In this document: piece after piece, positions 6,802 through 11,802 of the stretch
Layout of the letters: each line of letters starts with the position of its first letter
How positions within the stretch are numbered: position 1 is the first letter of the stretch
Assembly (NCBI GenBank): GCA_947174825.1
Contig: CAMWKN010000012.1
Location: 1-11,802, forward strand
Direction of reading: 5' to 3'
DNA from: an uncultured Clostridium sp.
GTDB taxonomy: Bacteria; Bacillota_A; Clostridia; Lachnospirales; Lachnospiraceae
Length of the DNA: 11,802 bases
Translations under genes and position numbers: made by a program
Notes under the pieces: generated by a model
Told to the model about the DNA's origin: nothing
What the model saw: only the letters and a program-made list of their open reading frames with translations
Databases searched by the model: none

Positions 6802-7060
6802 GTATCATACATCTTTTAGGCAAGACTATAAAAGGATTGTTGAAAGAGGGTATGACGTAAAACTATTGGAAGACATTATTAATAAATTGGCAAATGGTGA
6901 ACAGTTACCGGAAAAGAATCGTGATCATAATTTAAGTGGAGAGTATTCCGGCTGTAGAGAATGTTATATTACACCTGATTGGCTGCTGATTTATGAAATT
7001 GATAATGGTGAATTGATACTATATTTAACAAGAACAGGAACCCATAGCGATTTGTTTTGA
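6788..7060 (+). CDS. yafQ: YafQ-family mRNA interferase toxin
   Basis: A 90-aa RelE-superfamily ribonuclease. In E. coli YafQ the active site uses H50, H63, D67, W68, H87 and F91 to cut mRNA in the ribosome. Here the matching positions by eye are H47, Y60, D64, W65, H86 and F90. All are kept except the second histidine, which is tyrosine (codon TAT at 6965-6967, one step from CAT). The surrounding ECYITPDWLLIY and RTGTHSDLF stretches are otherwise typical. It overlaps the antitoxin by 14 bases and is followed by a perfect terminator. It serves plasmid/phage maintenance or abortive infection in other systems. Activity may be reduced or altered by the H-to-Y change. Confidence 0.9.
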   Translation: MLKIRYHTSFRQDYKRIVERGYDVKLLEDIINKLANGEQLPEKNRDHNLSGEYSGCRECYITPDWLLIYEIDNGELILYLTRTGTHSDLF

Positions 7061-7081
7061 AATAAGATAGATAATGGTGGT

Positions 7082-7116
7082 AAAGCATTTGGAAATTAAA
7101 AATCCAAATGCTTTTT
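7082..7116 (+). terminator. Rho-independent terminator of the toxin-antitoxin operon
   Basis: A perfect 12-bp stem (AAAGCATTTGGA at 7082-7093 with TCCAAATGCTTT at 7103-7114), 9-base loop and a T run at 7112-7116. It lies 22 bases after the toxin stop. Confidence 0.9.
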
Positions 7117-7230
7117 CCATAATATCGGATACTTAGCAATTTTATGCATTACAGATTTTTGAAGTATAGAAAATTATGCACCGGATCTATTCAGAAAAAG
7201 AGAAGACTGTATCCATAACTGAAATAAAAT

Positions 7231-7244
7231 AACAAACGTTTGTT
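7231..7244. promoter_or_regulatory. Perfect palindrome AACAAACGTTTGTT upstream of the sigma-operon promoter
   Basis: A 14-base perfect palindrome ending 10 bases before the -35 box. It contains AAC-N4-GTT patterns and GTTCG that partly resemble Gram-positive LexA (SOS) boxes, but the full CGAAC-N4-GTTCG consensus is not met. A phage repressor operator is equally possible. Confidence 0.5.
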
Positions 7245-7254
7245 CGAAAAGATG

Positions 7255-7283
7255 TTGACAAATATAAACACATGTTCTATACT
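7255..7283 (+). promoter_or_regulatory. Near-consensus sigma-A promoter
   Basis: TTGACA (7255-7260), 17-base spacer, TATACT (7278-7283). Expected start near 7290. It would drive a leader of almost 500 bases ahead of the sigma-like gene. Confidence 0.85.
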
Positions 7284-7325
7284 TATCATTGCTACTAAGA
7301 ATTATAACGTTTCCTATAAATATGA

Positions 7326-7370
7326 AAGACCCATCCTCAAACGCTGTTGGCGCAGCATCGGACAGGTCTT
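7326..7370 (+). ncRNA. Structured leader stem of unknown type
   Basis: About 36 bases after the predicted start, an interrupted stem forms: AAGACC with GGTCTT, a symmetric CA/CA internal loop, TCC with GGA, then GCTG with CAGC around a 6-base loop. No T-run follows, so it is not a simple terminator. It could be a small RNA, an RNA-binding site or a riboswitch-like element; I do not recognise a known class. Confidence 0.4.
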
Positions 7371-7524
7371 AATACATACAAATTCATACCAAAACGGTTA
7401 AGAATTTGAAAACACAGCAGAAATGCCATGCTTACGCTATTATTACATATATATTTATTTTCAGTCAAGCGTTTCTGCAAATTTTCAAGCATCAAATGTA
7501 GAATAATTAAATATTACAAATTAT

Positions 7525-7596
7525 GGATCATTGCTCTGTTTGGCAGAGCAACTGACACTAATCAGCAGGTCATAGGTTCGAGTCCTATATGAACCG
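7525..7596 (+). pseudogene. Degenerate tRNA (tRNA-Lys-like)
   Basis: The T arm is perfect (ATAGG-TTCGAGT-CCTAT, 7572-7588). The acceptor arms GGATCAT and ATGAACC pair except for one A-A mismatch. The D arm is GCTC...GAGC. Defects: only one base between acceptor and D stem, A14 changed to T, and a 6-base anticodon loop (CACTAA between CTGA and TCAG) lacking U33. The stems resemble a clostridial tRNA-Lys whose loop CTCTTAA lost a base. No CCA is encoded. Most likely a decayed phage tRNA or a remnant tRNA-like RNA. Confidence 0.6.
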
Positions 7597-7658
7597 GTAA
7601 ATCAGTGTATTAAATATGCTGTATTTTTTATACCCATTTTTAAGAATAGGAGGGAAAC

Positions 7659-7761
7659 ATGAAAAACGTCATTTGAATACTCTAAGGCAGGAAATATTCC
7701 TGATAATTTGCCTGATTTTCAGGAAACTTTTGTAAAAGTATCAAAGAAATATGCTATGTAA
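7659..7761 (+). pseudogene. Tiny ORF broken by a one-base frameshift
   Basis: A strong ribosome site (AGGAGGGAAAC) precedes ATG 7659, but this frame stops after five codons (MKNVI). Removing one A from the A5 run restores a 33-aa reading frame ending at TAA 7761 with protein-like composition (SFEYSKAGNIPDNLPDFQ...). It lies just before the sigma-like gene. It could be a decayed small gene, or slippage on the A-run could restore it. Function is unknown. Confidence 0.35.
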
Positions 7762-7782
7762 AATATTAAGAGGTGTACCGGT

Positions 7783-8340
7783 ATGGATAAGATTTTAATT
7801 ACATATTATGCGGATAACGCAAAAAAACTTCATAAAGTAGTCGATAAGATTTTGCTGAAATTTGGCGGCTTGTCGGATAAGGATTTGGATGATTTCTATT
7901 CTCTTGCAAACGAAGTGTTTGTGGATGTTATGAGACGGTATGATAATTCACAGTCTTTCGATGTTTTTTTATATTCCTGCTTATTTAATAAGATTAAGAC
8001 AGAGATGACAAGAAGGAATCGTGAAAAGCGTAGGGCGGACAGAATGTCGATTTCAATTGACACGCCTATTGGTGATGATGAAAATTCTACTATAGGTGAT
8101 ATGATTGCTGATAGTTTTTCCATAGAGAAAGAGGTCTTTGAGAATAATGAAGAAGGATATAGTAAAAGGATGTTGTTATATCTTAGCAGATTATCGACTC
8201 TTCAAAAGGAAGTATTAAGACTTAATATGGCAGGATATCAGCCCAATGAAATTAAAGAAGAATTACATATAAGTGATAAGCAATATGCGGATTGTAATGC
8301 TGCAATTCATTCATACAGAAATGTTTCCGTACTGTTTTAA
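7783..8340 (+). CDS. Sigma-70 family-like RNA polymerase sigma factor, phage type, 185 aa
   Basis: The layout matches small sigma factors. A region-2-like helical part (about 36-85; FYSLANEVFVDVMRRYD, FDVFLYSCLFNKIKTEM, RRNREKRR) includes the promoter-melting and core-binding helices. An acidic linker follows (IDTPIGDDENSTIGDM). A region-4-like helix-turn-helix lies at about 132-178 (LSRLSTLQKEVLRLNMAGYQPNEIKEELHIS in outline). Region 3 is lacking. The start at 7783 has a modest AAGAGG site. It is followed 34 bases later by the DUF262 gene with a strong ribosome site, so they form one operon. It probably redirects host RNA polymerase to element promoters. It could instead be a sigma-like regulator that does not bind core. 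Confidence 0.75.
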   Translation: MDKILITYYADNAKKLHKVVDKILLKFGGLSDKDLDDFYSLANEVFVDVMRRYDNSQSFDVFLYSCLFNKIKTEMTRRNREKRRADRMSISIDTPIGDDENSTIGDMIADSFSIEKEVFENNEEGYSKRMLLYLSRLSTLQKEVLRLNMAGYQPNEIKEELHISDKQYADCNAAIHSYRNVSVLF

Positions 8341-8374
8341 TGAATAGTATGGTGAATAATAGGAGGAATTTAAA

Positions 8375-9754
8375 ATGAGACCAAGAAAGCAAACTTATAC
8401 TTTGGACATGTACCTGAAGAAAAACAGGAAGGGTGACATTGACAACAGTGCAGATGTTCAGAGAGATTTTGTATGGAATAATGAGCAGATTAATGAATTA
8501 ATCGTCACGGTACTCACAGATGATTATATTCCTCCTATTATTCTGGGAGAGGAAGAAAATTCAAAATTACATATTGTAGATGGCGGATGTAGAACGGCAG
8601 CCTTAAGAAAATTCAGAGATATGAATTACAAAATAACCTCCGCAATAGAGAATTCCCTAATTCCGTATAAGAAAAGAGTCACAGATGAAAGTGGAAATAT
8701 CACGTATGAAGATGCGGTATTTGATATAAAAAACAAAACCTACGAAAAACTTCCGGAAGAATTAAAAGAAAAGTTTGATGAGTATCAGATTGAAACCGTT
8801 ATCCATGAGTCTTGTGACAGTCTTAAAATTTCAAGATATATCAAGAGATATAACAATCATGTGGCTATGAACACGGATCAGAAAGCATTTACATACATTG
8901 ATAAATATGCAAGTCGGATCCGTGCGATATTGAACAGCAGATTTTTTGTGGAATGTAATACTTATTCGGAAAAGGACAAGACCAAAGGTGCCGGTGAAAG
9001 AATTGTTGTGGAAACCATGATGTGTATGAATCATTTTAATAATTGGAAGACACAGGCAAAGGCAGCCTGTAAATACCTCAACAACAATGCAACAGAAGAG
9101 GAATTTGAGAGGTTTGCTGATAATTTACATAGGCTTGAGGCTATCGTAACAGATGATTTTAAAGATGTGTTTAACAAAAAGGATTCATTTGTATTTCTTA
9201 CATTGTTTGACAGATTCACGAAACTTGGAATTGAGGATATCAAATTTGCAGAGTTTCTTAGAGAGTTTGAGGAAAATACAAGACATATTAAGAAAAATGA
9301 GAAAGGCTTGCTATTTGATGAAATTGATAAAAGTGCGAGCACGAAAGACAAACAGGTTATTGCTGATAAATTAGATATGCTTGAAGCTGTGATGTTGGAT
9401 TTTTTGCATATTGACAAAACAAATCCTTTACAAAGCAATGCAGAGTCATTTATAGCTGAAAATCTTAATGTGGATGTAGAAGCTGTTCAACCTGACATGG
9501 ATTTTTATAACGAGTCATTAAATAAACTGTTAGATAATACAGTCAGAGTAGATTCCAAATTGCGGGATGAGGAAAACAGACCTTCACTGCTGGCAATGAT
9601 GGTTTATTCATATAGGGAAGATAAGGATTTAGATGAATGGATGGCTGAATACGCAAGGAAGAATAATACATATTTTGTGGATCAGACGAGAAATTTCTTA
9701 CATATGAAACAAGATTTTGAGCAGTATTATAGAGAGAATTTAAAGAGCGCATAG
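8375..9754 (+). CDS. DUF262/ParB-like protein, 459 aa
   Basis: The N-terminus carries the DUF262 (GmrSD N-terminal/ParB-superfamily) signature: Q29-R30 with W34, IPPIILGEE at 52-60, and VDGGCRTAAL at 68-77, where the family usual DGQQR is DGGCR with R73 kept. This fold binds nucleotides or DNA ends and occurs in restriction-type defence (GmrSD, BrxU) and in ParB-like phage proteins. No C-terminal HNH (DUF1524) domain is visible: residues 150-459 are helical and charged, so the partner nuclease half is absent or replaced. AGGAGG precedes the ATG, and it is in one operon with the sigma-like gene. A role in modified-DNA recognition, partition or phage gene control is possible; which cannot be told. 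Confidence 0.75.
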   Translation: MRPRKQTYTLDMYLKKNRKGDIDNSADVQRDFVWNNEQINELIVTVLTDDYIPPIILGEEENSKLHIVDGGCRTAALRKFRDMNYKITSAIENSLIPYKKRVTDESGNITYEDAVFDIKNKTYEKLPEELKEKFDEYQIETVIHESCDSLKISRYIKRYNNHVAMNTDQKAFTYIDKYASRIRAILNSRFFVECNTYSEKDKTKGAGERIVVETMMCMNHFNNWKTQAKAACKYLNNNATEEEFERFADNLHRLEAIVTDDFKDVFNKKDSFVFLTLFDRFTKLGIEDIKFAEFLREFEENTRHIKKNEKGLLFDEIDKSASTKDKQVIADKLDMLEAVMLDFLHIDKTNPLQSNAESFIAENLNVDVEAVQPDMDFYNESLNKLLDNTVRVDSKLRDEENRPSLLAMMVYSYREDKDLDEWMAEYARKNNTYFVDQTRNFLHMKQDFEQYYRENLKSA

Positions 9755-9759
9755 GGGGG

Positions 9760-9831
9760 ATGGATTTTATAAATGAATTGAGCGATTTAGACAGATGTGG
9801 AAAGAATAAACAGGAAAGAGAAGAACAATGA
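9760..9831 (+). CDS. Possible 23-aa ORF after the DUF262 gene
   Basis: ATG at 9760 to TGA at 9831 encodes MDFINELSDLDRCGKNKQER plus three residues. It starts six bases after the stop of the DUF262 gene, with a G-run immediately before the ATG that is too close for an ideal ribosome site. Composition is plausible, but no family is recognised. Confidence 0.3.
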   Translation: MDFINELSDLDRCGKNKQEREEQ

Positions 9832-9845
9832 TAAGGAGGATTTAA

Positions 9846-9920
9846 GGGGCAGACGTATCTGAAGACACAATATTAGCTTGTGAATATATAAGAAGTTTGA
9901 GGTGCGAATATGAGATTTGA
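9846..9920 (+). pseudogene. 24-codon ORF whose start codon is GGG
   Basis: AAGGAGG (9833-9839) is followed after six bases by GGG where an ATG would be expected. The frame then reads ADVSEDTILACEYIRSL... to TGA at 9920. The stop overlaps the start of the next gene (ATG 9910), typical of a coupled pair. It looks like a small gene that lost its start codon. Function is unknown. Confidence 0.35.
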
Positions 9921-10671
9921 AAATACAAAAGTAATGAATTTTGAAGGTGCATTGCGCGGAATGAGAAATCCGATACATTCAGGGGGGAAATCAGATAGCG
10001 GAATTTGTAAAGGTGGGGATACCGGAATCGGATGTGAACATTGTGCGGAACAGGCAAAATGCAAACATACATATAATCATGCTTTTAAAATGGGAAAGAA
10101 TGATATGAAATTGGCGCAGCAGCTTATTATGGCAGGTTCAGAACACAGAAAATTTATGAGACAGATTTTTGTATCGGTGGATATTACGGCTCCTTTATTT
10201 TGGTGGGAAGAATTTGACCAATATAAGACAGGGGTAACAACAAATGGTTGTCCGACTATACAAATATTAGCCACAACACCAATCAATACGGATTGTTTTG
10301 AATGTGAAGATATGGAAGGCTTTTATGGAAATGTGAAACAAGAAGATAAAAAGGTTGAAATTTCAGAATTTGAAAGATTTAAAGAAATTGTTTCTTATTG
10401 TGAAGATTTAAGAATGAAGTATCTTGATACAAAAGATAAAAAGTATTGGAGGACATTAATAGAAACTTTGCCTGAGTCATGGCTTCAGACAAGAACGGTA
10501 ACTATGTCATATGAAAATTTGCTTGCCATGTGTGGGAAAGGTCAGAGACGTTTTCATAAGTCAAACGAGTGGAGTGGACAAGACGATAATGCAAAACCCG
10601 GTTTTATTTCATGGGCGAGAACATTACCGTATGCTCAGGAATTGATTTTTATTGACAAAGTGAAGGCGTAA
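9910..10671 (+). CDS. Conserved phage protein, possibly ThyX-like, 253 aa
   Basis: Core block at 77-109 (SEHRKFMRQIFVSVD, ITAPLFWWEEFDQYKTG) and C-terminal blocks (LPESWLQTRTVTMSYENL, then RTLPYAQELI) match a family very frequent in Firmicute phages. It is usually called hypothetical and sometimes likened to FAD-dependent thymidylate synthase ThyX. The HR pair is reminiscent of ThyX, but the classic RHR..S motif is not clear, so I do not assign thymidylate synthesis. Residues 33-53 hold C33, C42, C45 and C51 plus H44 and H53 in a short cysteine-rich piece, apparently added. The start has GAGGTG five bases ahead. It is the last gene of the element before ssrA, with a non-T-tailed hairpin at its end. 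Confidence 0.75.
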   Translation: MRFENTKVMNFEGALRGMRNPIHSGGKSDSGICKGGDTGIGCEHCAEQAKCKHTYNHAFKMGKNDMKLAQQLIMAGSEHRKFMRQIFVSVDITAPLFWWEEFDQYKTGVTTNGCPTIQILATTPINTDCFECEDMEGFYGNVKQEDKKVEISEFERFKEIVSYCEDLRMKYLDTKDKKYWRTLIETLPESWLQTRTVTMSYENLLAMCGKGQRRFHKSNEWSGQDDNAKPGFISWARTLPYAQELIFIDKVKA

Positions 10672-10713
10672 AAAAGAAAGAATGCTGAAAATATCGCATT
10701 TTCAAGCATTCTT
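10671..10713 (-). terminator. Rho-independent terminator of ssrA
   Basis: On the minus strand the arm at 10713-10698 pairs with 10692-10678 (AAGAATGCTTGAAAAT against ATTTTC-AGCATTCTT, one bulged base). It is followed by TTCTTTTTT. On the plus strand no T-run follows, so it mainly serves ssrA, though the stem could also protect the end of the 253-aa gene. Confidence 0.8.
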
Positions 10714-10718
10714 CTGAG

Positions 10719-11062
10719 TGGAGTAGACGGGAGTCGAACCCGTGTCCAAAAAACCATCCCATGTACTTCTACAAGCTTAGTCGGCTGTTTCGGGAAATCC
10801 CATTTCCCTTCCGGTCAGGCGAGCCAACACCCCTGAGCGGTCAGTAGCTTCATCATACGCCCACATACGCAAAGCTTAATATGTGTCGTTTCCTACATAA
10901 TCGATGCCCGGATCCTGACGTGTAGGTGCATCAGGTCGGACAGCAGCCATTAGGCTGCGTATGCTAAATTATCTTCAGCGTTTAATTTTAATTGTGGATT
11001 TAACGCATACCTGCGGCTTGCTTCTCCATCTTCAAGTTCCCTGTCGAAACCTTTACTACCCC
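10719..11062 (-). ncRNA. ssrA: tmRNA (ssrA), about 344 nt
   Basis: The 5' end GGGGTAG (11062 downward) pairs with CTACTCC near the 3' end to form the acceptor stem. It is followed by TAAAGGTTTCGACAGG, a tmRNA hallmark. The T arm reads GGGTTCGACTCCC. The tag frame ends NAEDNLAYAA-stop (stop codon at 10952-10950), which is typical of clostridial tmRNA; the exact resume codon is not certain. CCA is not encoded (A then CTC). The RNA rescues stalled ribosomes with SmpB and marks peptides for proteolysis. The phage-like element begins right after its 3' side; ssrA 3' ends are classic integration sites. Confidence 0.95.
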
Positions 11063-11083
11063 TTGATTAATCAAGGTAGATAA

Positions 11084-11112
11084 ATAGTAGCAGATTGCCA
11101 TGGAAAAGTCAA
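11084..11112 (-). promoter_or_regulatory. Promoter of ssrA
   Basis: On the minus strand TTGACT (11112-11107), 17-base spacer, TACTAT (11089-11084). The palindrome TTGATTAATCAA lies between it and the mature 5' end and would be in the precursor that RNase P trims. Confidence 0.75.
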
Positions 11113-11133
11113 GCAAAATTTAAAGTCCGGCAC

Positions 11134-11162
11134 TTTACGGAAAATACGGATTGAAGTATAAT
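11134..11162 (+). promoter_or_regulatory. Promoter of the cytidylate-kinase-like gene
   Basis: TTTACG (11134-11139), 17-base spacer, TATAAT (11157-11162). Expected start near 11169, giving a leader of about 80 bases. It diverges from the ssrA promoter. Confidence 0.65.
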
Positions 11163-11170
11163 CAAGTCAT

Positions 11171-11245
11171 ATGGTACAGAATGCTTCAAAACTGCAGAGA
11201 AAGCTTGAACGCATGGGTGTTCGAGCTGTGGACGAATGGAGGTAA
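11171..11245 (+). CDS. Possible 24-aa leader ORF before the kinase gene
   Basis: ATG 11171 to TAA 11245 encodes MVQNASKLQRKLERMGVRAV and four more residues. It begins almost at the predicted transcription start, so it would be leaderless, and its end overlaps the ribosome site of the next gene. It could be chance, a leader peptide, or the tail of a lost gene. Confidence 0.2.
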   Translation: MVQNASKLQRKLERMGVRAVDEWR

Positions 11246-11248
11246 AGG

Positions 11249-11802
11249 ATGAATATTACGATTACGGGAAATCTTGGAAGTGGGAAATCAAGTATTGCGA
11301 AGCTTTTGAAGGAAAAGGGCTATGAAATCGTTTCGACGGGACAGATTTTCAGGCAGCTTGCGATGGATAAGGGGGTGTCTGTCGAGGAATTTAACCGACA
11401 GGTGAATGAGGCGGCGAGCAAGGGAGACCGTTCCGTCGACAAGATGATTGATGACACAACAACAAAAATCGGCATGGAGAGAGACCGCATTGTGTTCGAT
11501 TCCCGCCTTGCATGGCACTTTGCACCGCAGAGCTTTAAGGTATTTGTGATAACGGACATTGATGAGGCGAGCAGAAGAGTGTTTCATGACAGCCTGCGTG
11601 CCGGCTCCGAATCCTATGAGTCGCAGGAGGCGTGCAAAAAGGCGCTGATCAACCGGCAGAAGCTGGAGACCGTGCGCTATAAGGAGATATATGATATTGA
11701 TTATTACGATATGAGTAATTACAATCTGGTCATTGAGAGCACCAATGCGGCTCCGGCGGAGCTTGCGCAGGAAATCCTTGACAAAATGGAGGAGTATCAG
11801 GC
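11249..11802 (+). CDS. Cytidylate-kinase-like P-loop kinase (partial, runs off the right edge)
   Basis: Translation begins MNITITGNLGSGKSSIAK, a P-loop at G7-S14 (GNLGSGKS). Continuation: STGQIFRQLAMDKGVSVEEF (about 30-49) and DRIVFDSRLAWHF (about 78-90). This matches the archaeal-type, compact cytidylate kinase family, which phosphorylates CMP/dCMP with ATP in the cytoplasm. A ribosome site, GGAGGT, lies five bases before the ATG. 184 codons are visible and the full protein must be only a little longer (usual 180-210). Base composition is richer in GC than in the phage part, as expected for chromosomal DNA. Substrate is inferred from family; another nucleotide-kinase role is possible. Confidence 0.85.
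   Translation, partial: MNITITGNLGSGKSSIAKLLKEKGYEIVSTGQIFRQLAMDKGVSVEEFNRQVNEAASKGDRSVDKMIDDTTTKIGMERDRIVFDSRLAWHFAPQSFKVFVITDIDEASRRVFHDSLRAGSESYESQEACKKALINRQKLETVRYKEIYDIDYYDMSNYNLVIESTNAAPAELAQEILDKMEEYQ

Larger units (their letters stand above)
7061..7782. other. 722-base intergenic region with RNA-level features
   Basis: The region has a terminator at its start (7082-7116), then a palindrome, strong promoter and RNA-like stem at 7231-7370, a degenerate tRNA at 7525-7596 and a frameshifted tiny ORF at 7659-7761. I see nothing definite at 7117-7230 and 7371-7524. It acts as the leader of the sigma-factor operon. Confidence 0.5.

Noticed and set aside
7231..7244. Calling the palindrome a definite LexA (SOS) box
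   Set aside because: It has AAC-N4-GTT patterns but not the full CGAAC-N4-GTTCG consensus, so only an operator candidate is justified.
7549..7570. Reading the tRNA-like loop as an amber-suppressor anticodon CTA
   Set aside because: The loop has only six bases and lacks U33, and other parts of the tRNA are defective; no recoded TAG is seen in the genes of the window.
9031..9438. 135-codon minus-strand ORF inside the DUF262 gene
   Set aside because: Antisense to a well supported gene, serine/leucine-rich shadow composition, no ribosome site.
11288..11587. 99-codon minus-strand ORF across the kinase gene
   Set aside because: Antisense to a recognisable P-loop kinase; no ribosome site and no protein-like motif.
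1..11802. CRISPR array, insertion sequence or integrase
   Set aside because: No regularly spaced repeats, transposase or recombinase motifs were found on either strand.

Overview
The window looks like the end of a temperate phage, or a phage-derived element, lying against the chromosome of an anaerobic Firmicute, most likely a Lachnospiraceae-type gut clostridium. The grounds are the AT-rich DNA and strong GGAGG-type ribosome sites, the ssrA tag ending in AEDNLAYAA, and a string of proteins whose style matches gut clostridial phage families. The host assignment is inference; no species marker is present.

Layout. (1) Positions 1-6216, minus strand: a phage module. In transcription order it runs: a 65-codon gene, a 125-codon gene coupled to it by ATGA, a large 836-aa protein, a 226-aa zinc-ribbon protein whose frame opens further upstream, a 275-base gap, a tail-assembly-chaperone-like protein, a tail-tube-like virion protein and a small multi-cysteine protein. 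It closes with a strong rho-independent terminator, beyond which another minus-strand gene leaves the window. (2) Positions 6217-7116: a control region and a DinJ-YafQ type toxin-antitoxin pair on the plus strand, with its own promoter, palindromic operator and terminator. (3) Positions 7117-10671, plus strand: a palindrome and a near-consensus promoter, an RNA-like stem, a degenerate tRNA, a small frameshifted ORF, a sigma-70-like factor, a DUF262/ParB-like protein, two tiny ORFs (one without a start codon) and a phage protein of the 'EHRKFMRQ' family. (4) Positions 10671-11802: chromosomal ssrA (tmRNA, minus strand) with promoter and terminator, then the start of a cytidylate-kinase-like gene on the plus strand.

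The most notable item is the 836-aa protein. Its conserved blocks can be matched one after another to the double-psi beta-barrel RNA polymerase family that includes eukaryotic cellular RNA-dependent RNA polymerases (QDE-1/RDR) and phage YonO-like polymerases. These include an SDG...LR..W.KG block, an R.P...H..IR block and a DxDxD catalytic loop in which the usual DGD is DSD. Together with the phage-type sigma factor on the other arm, the element seems to carry its own transcription machinery. Enzymatic activity and template are unknown.

Many small lesions (a lost start codon, a frameshift, a defective tRNA, a YafQ active-site change, an unassigned gap) suggest the element is partly decaying, although several could be biologically meaningful. 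No integrase, terminase, portal or capsid gene is in the window.
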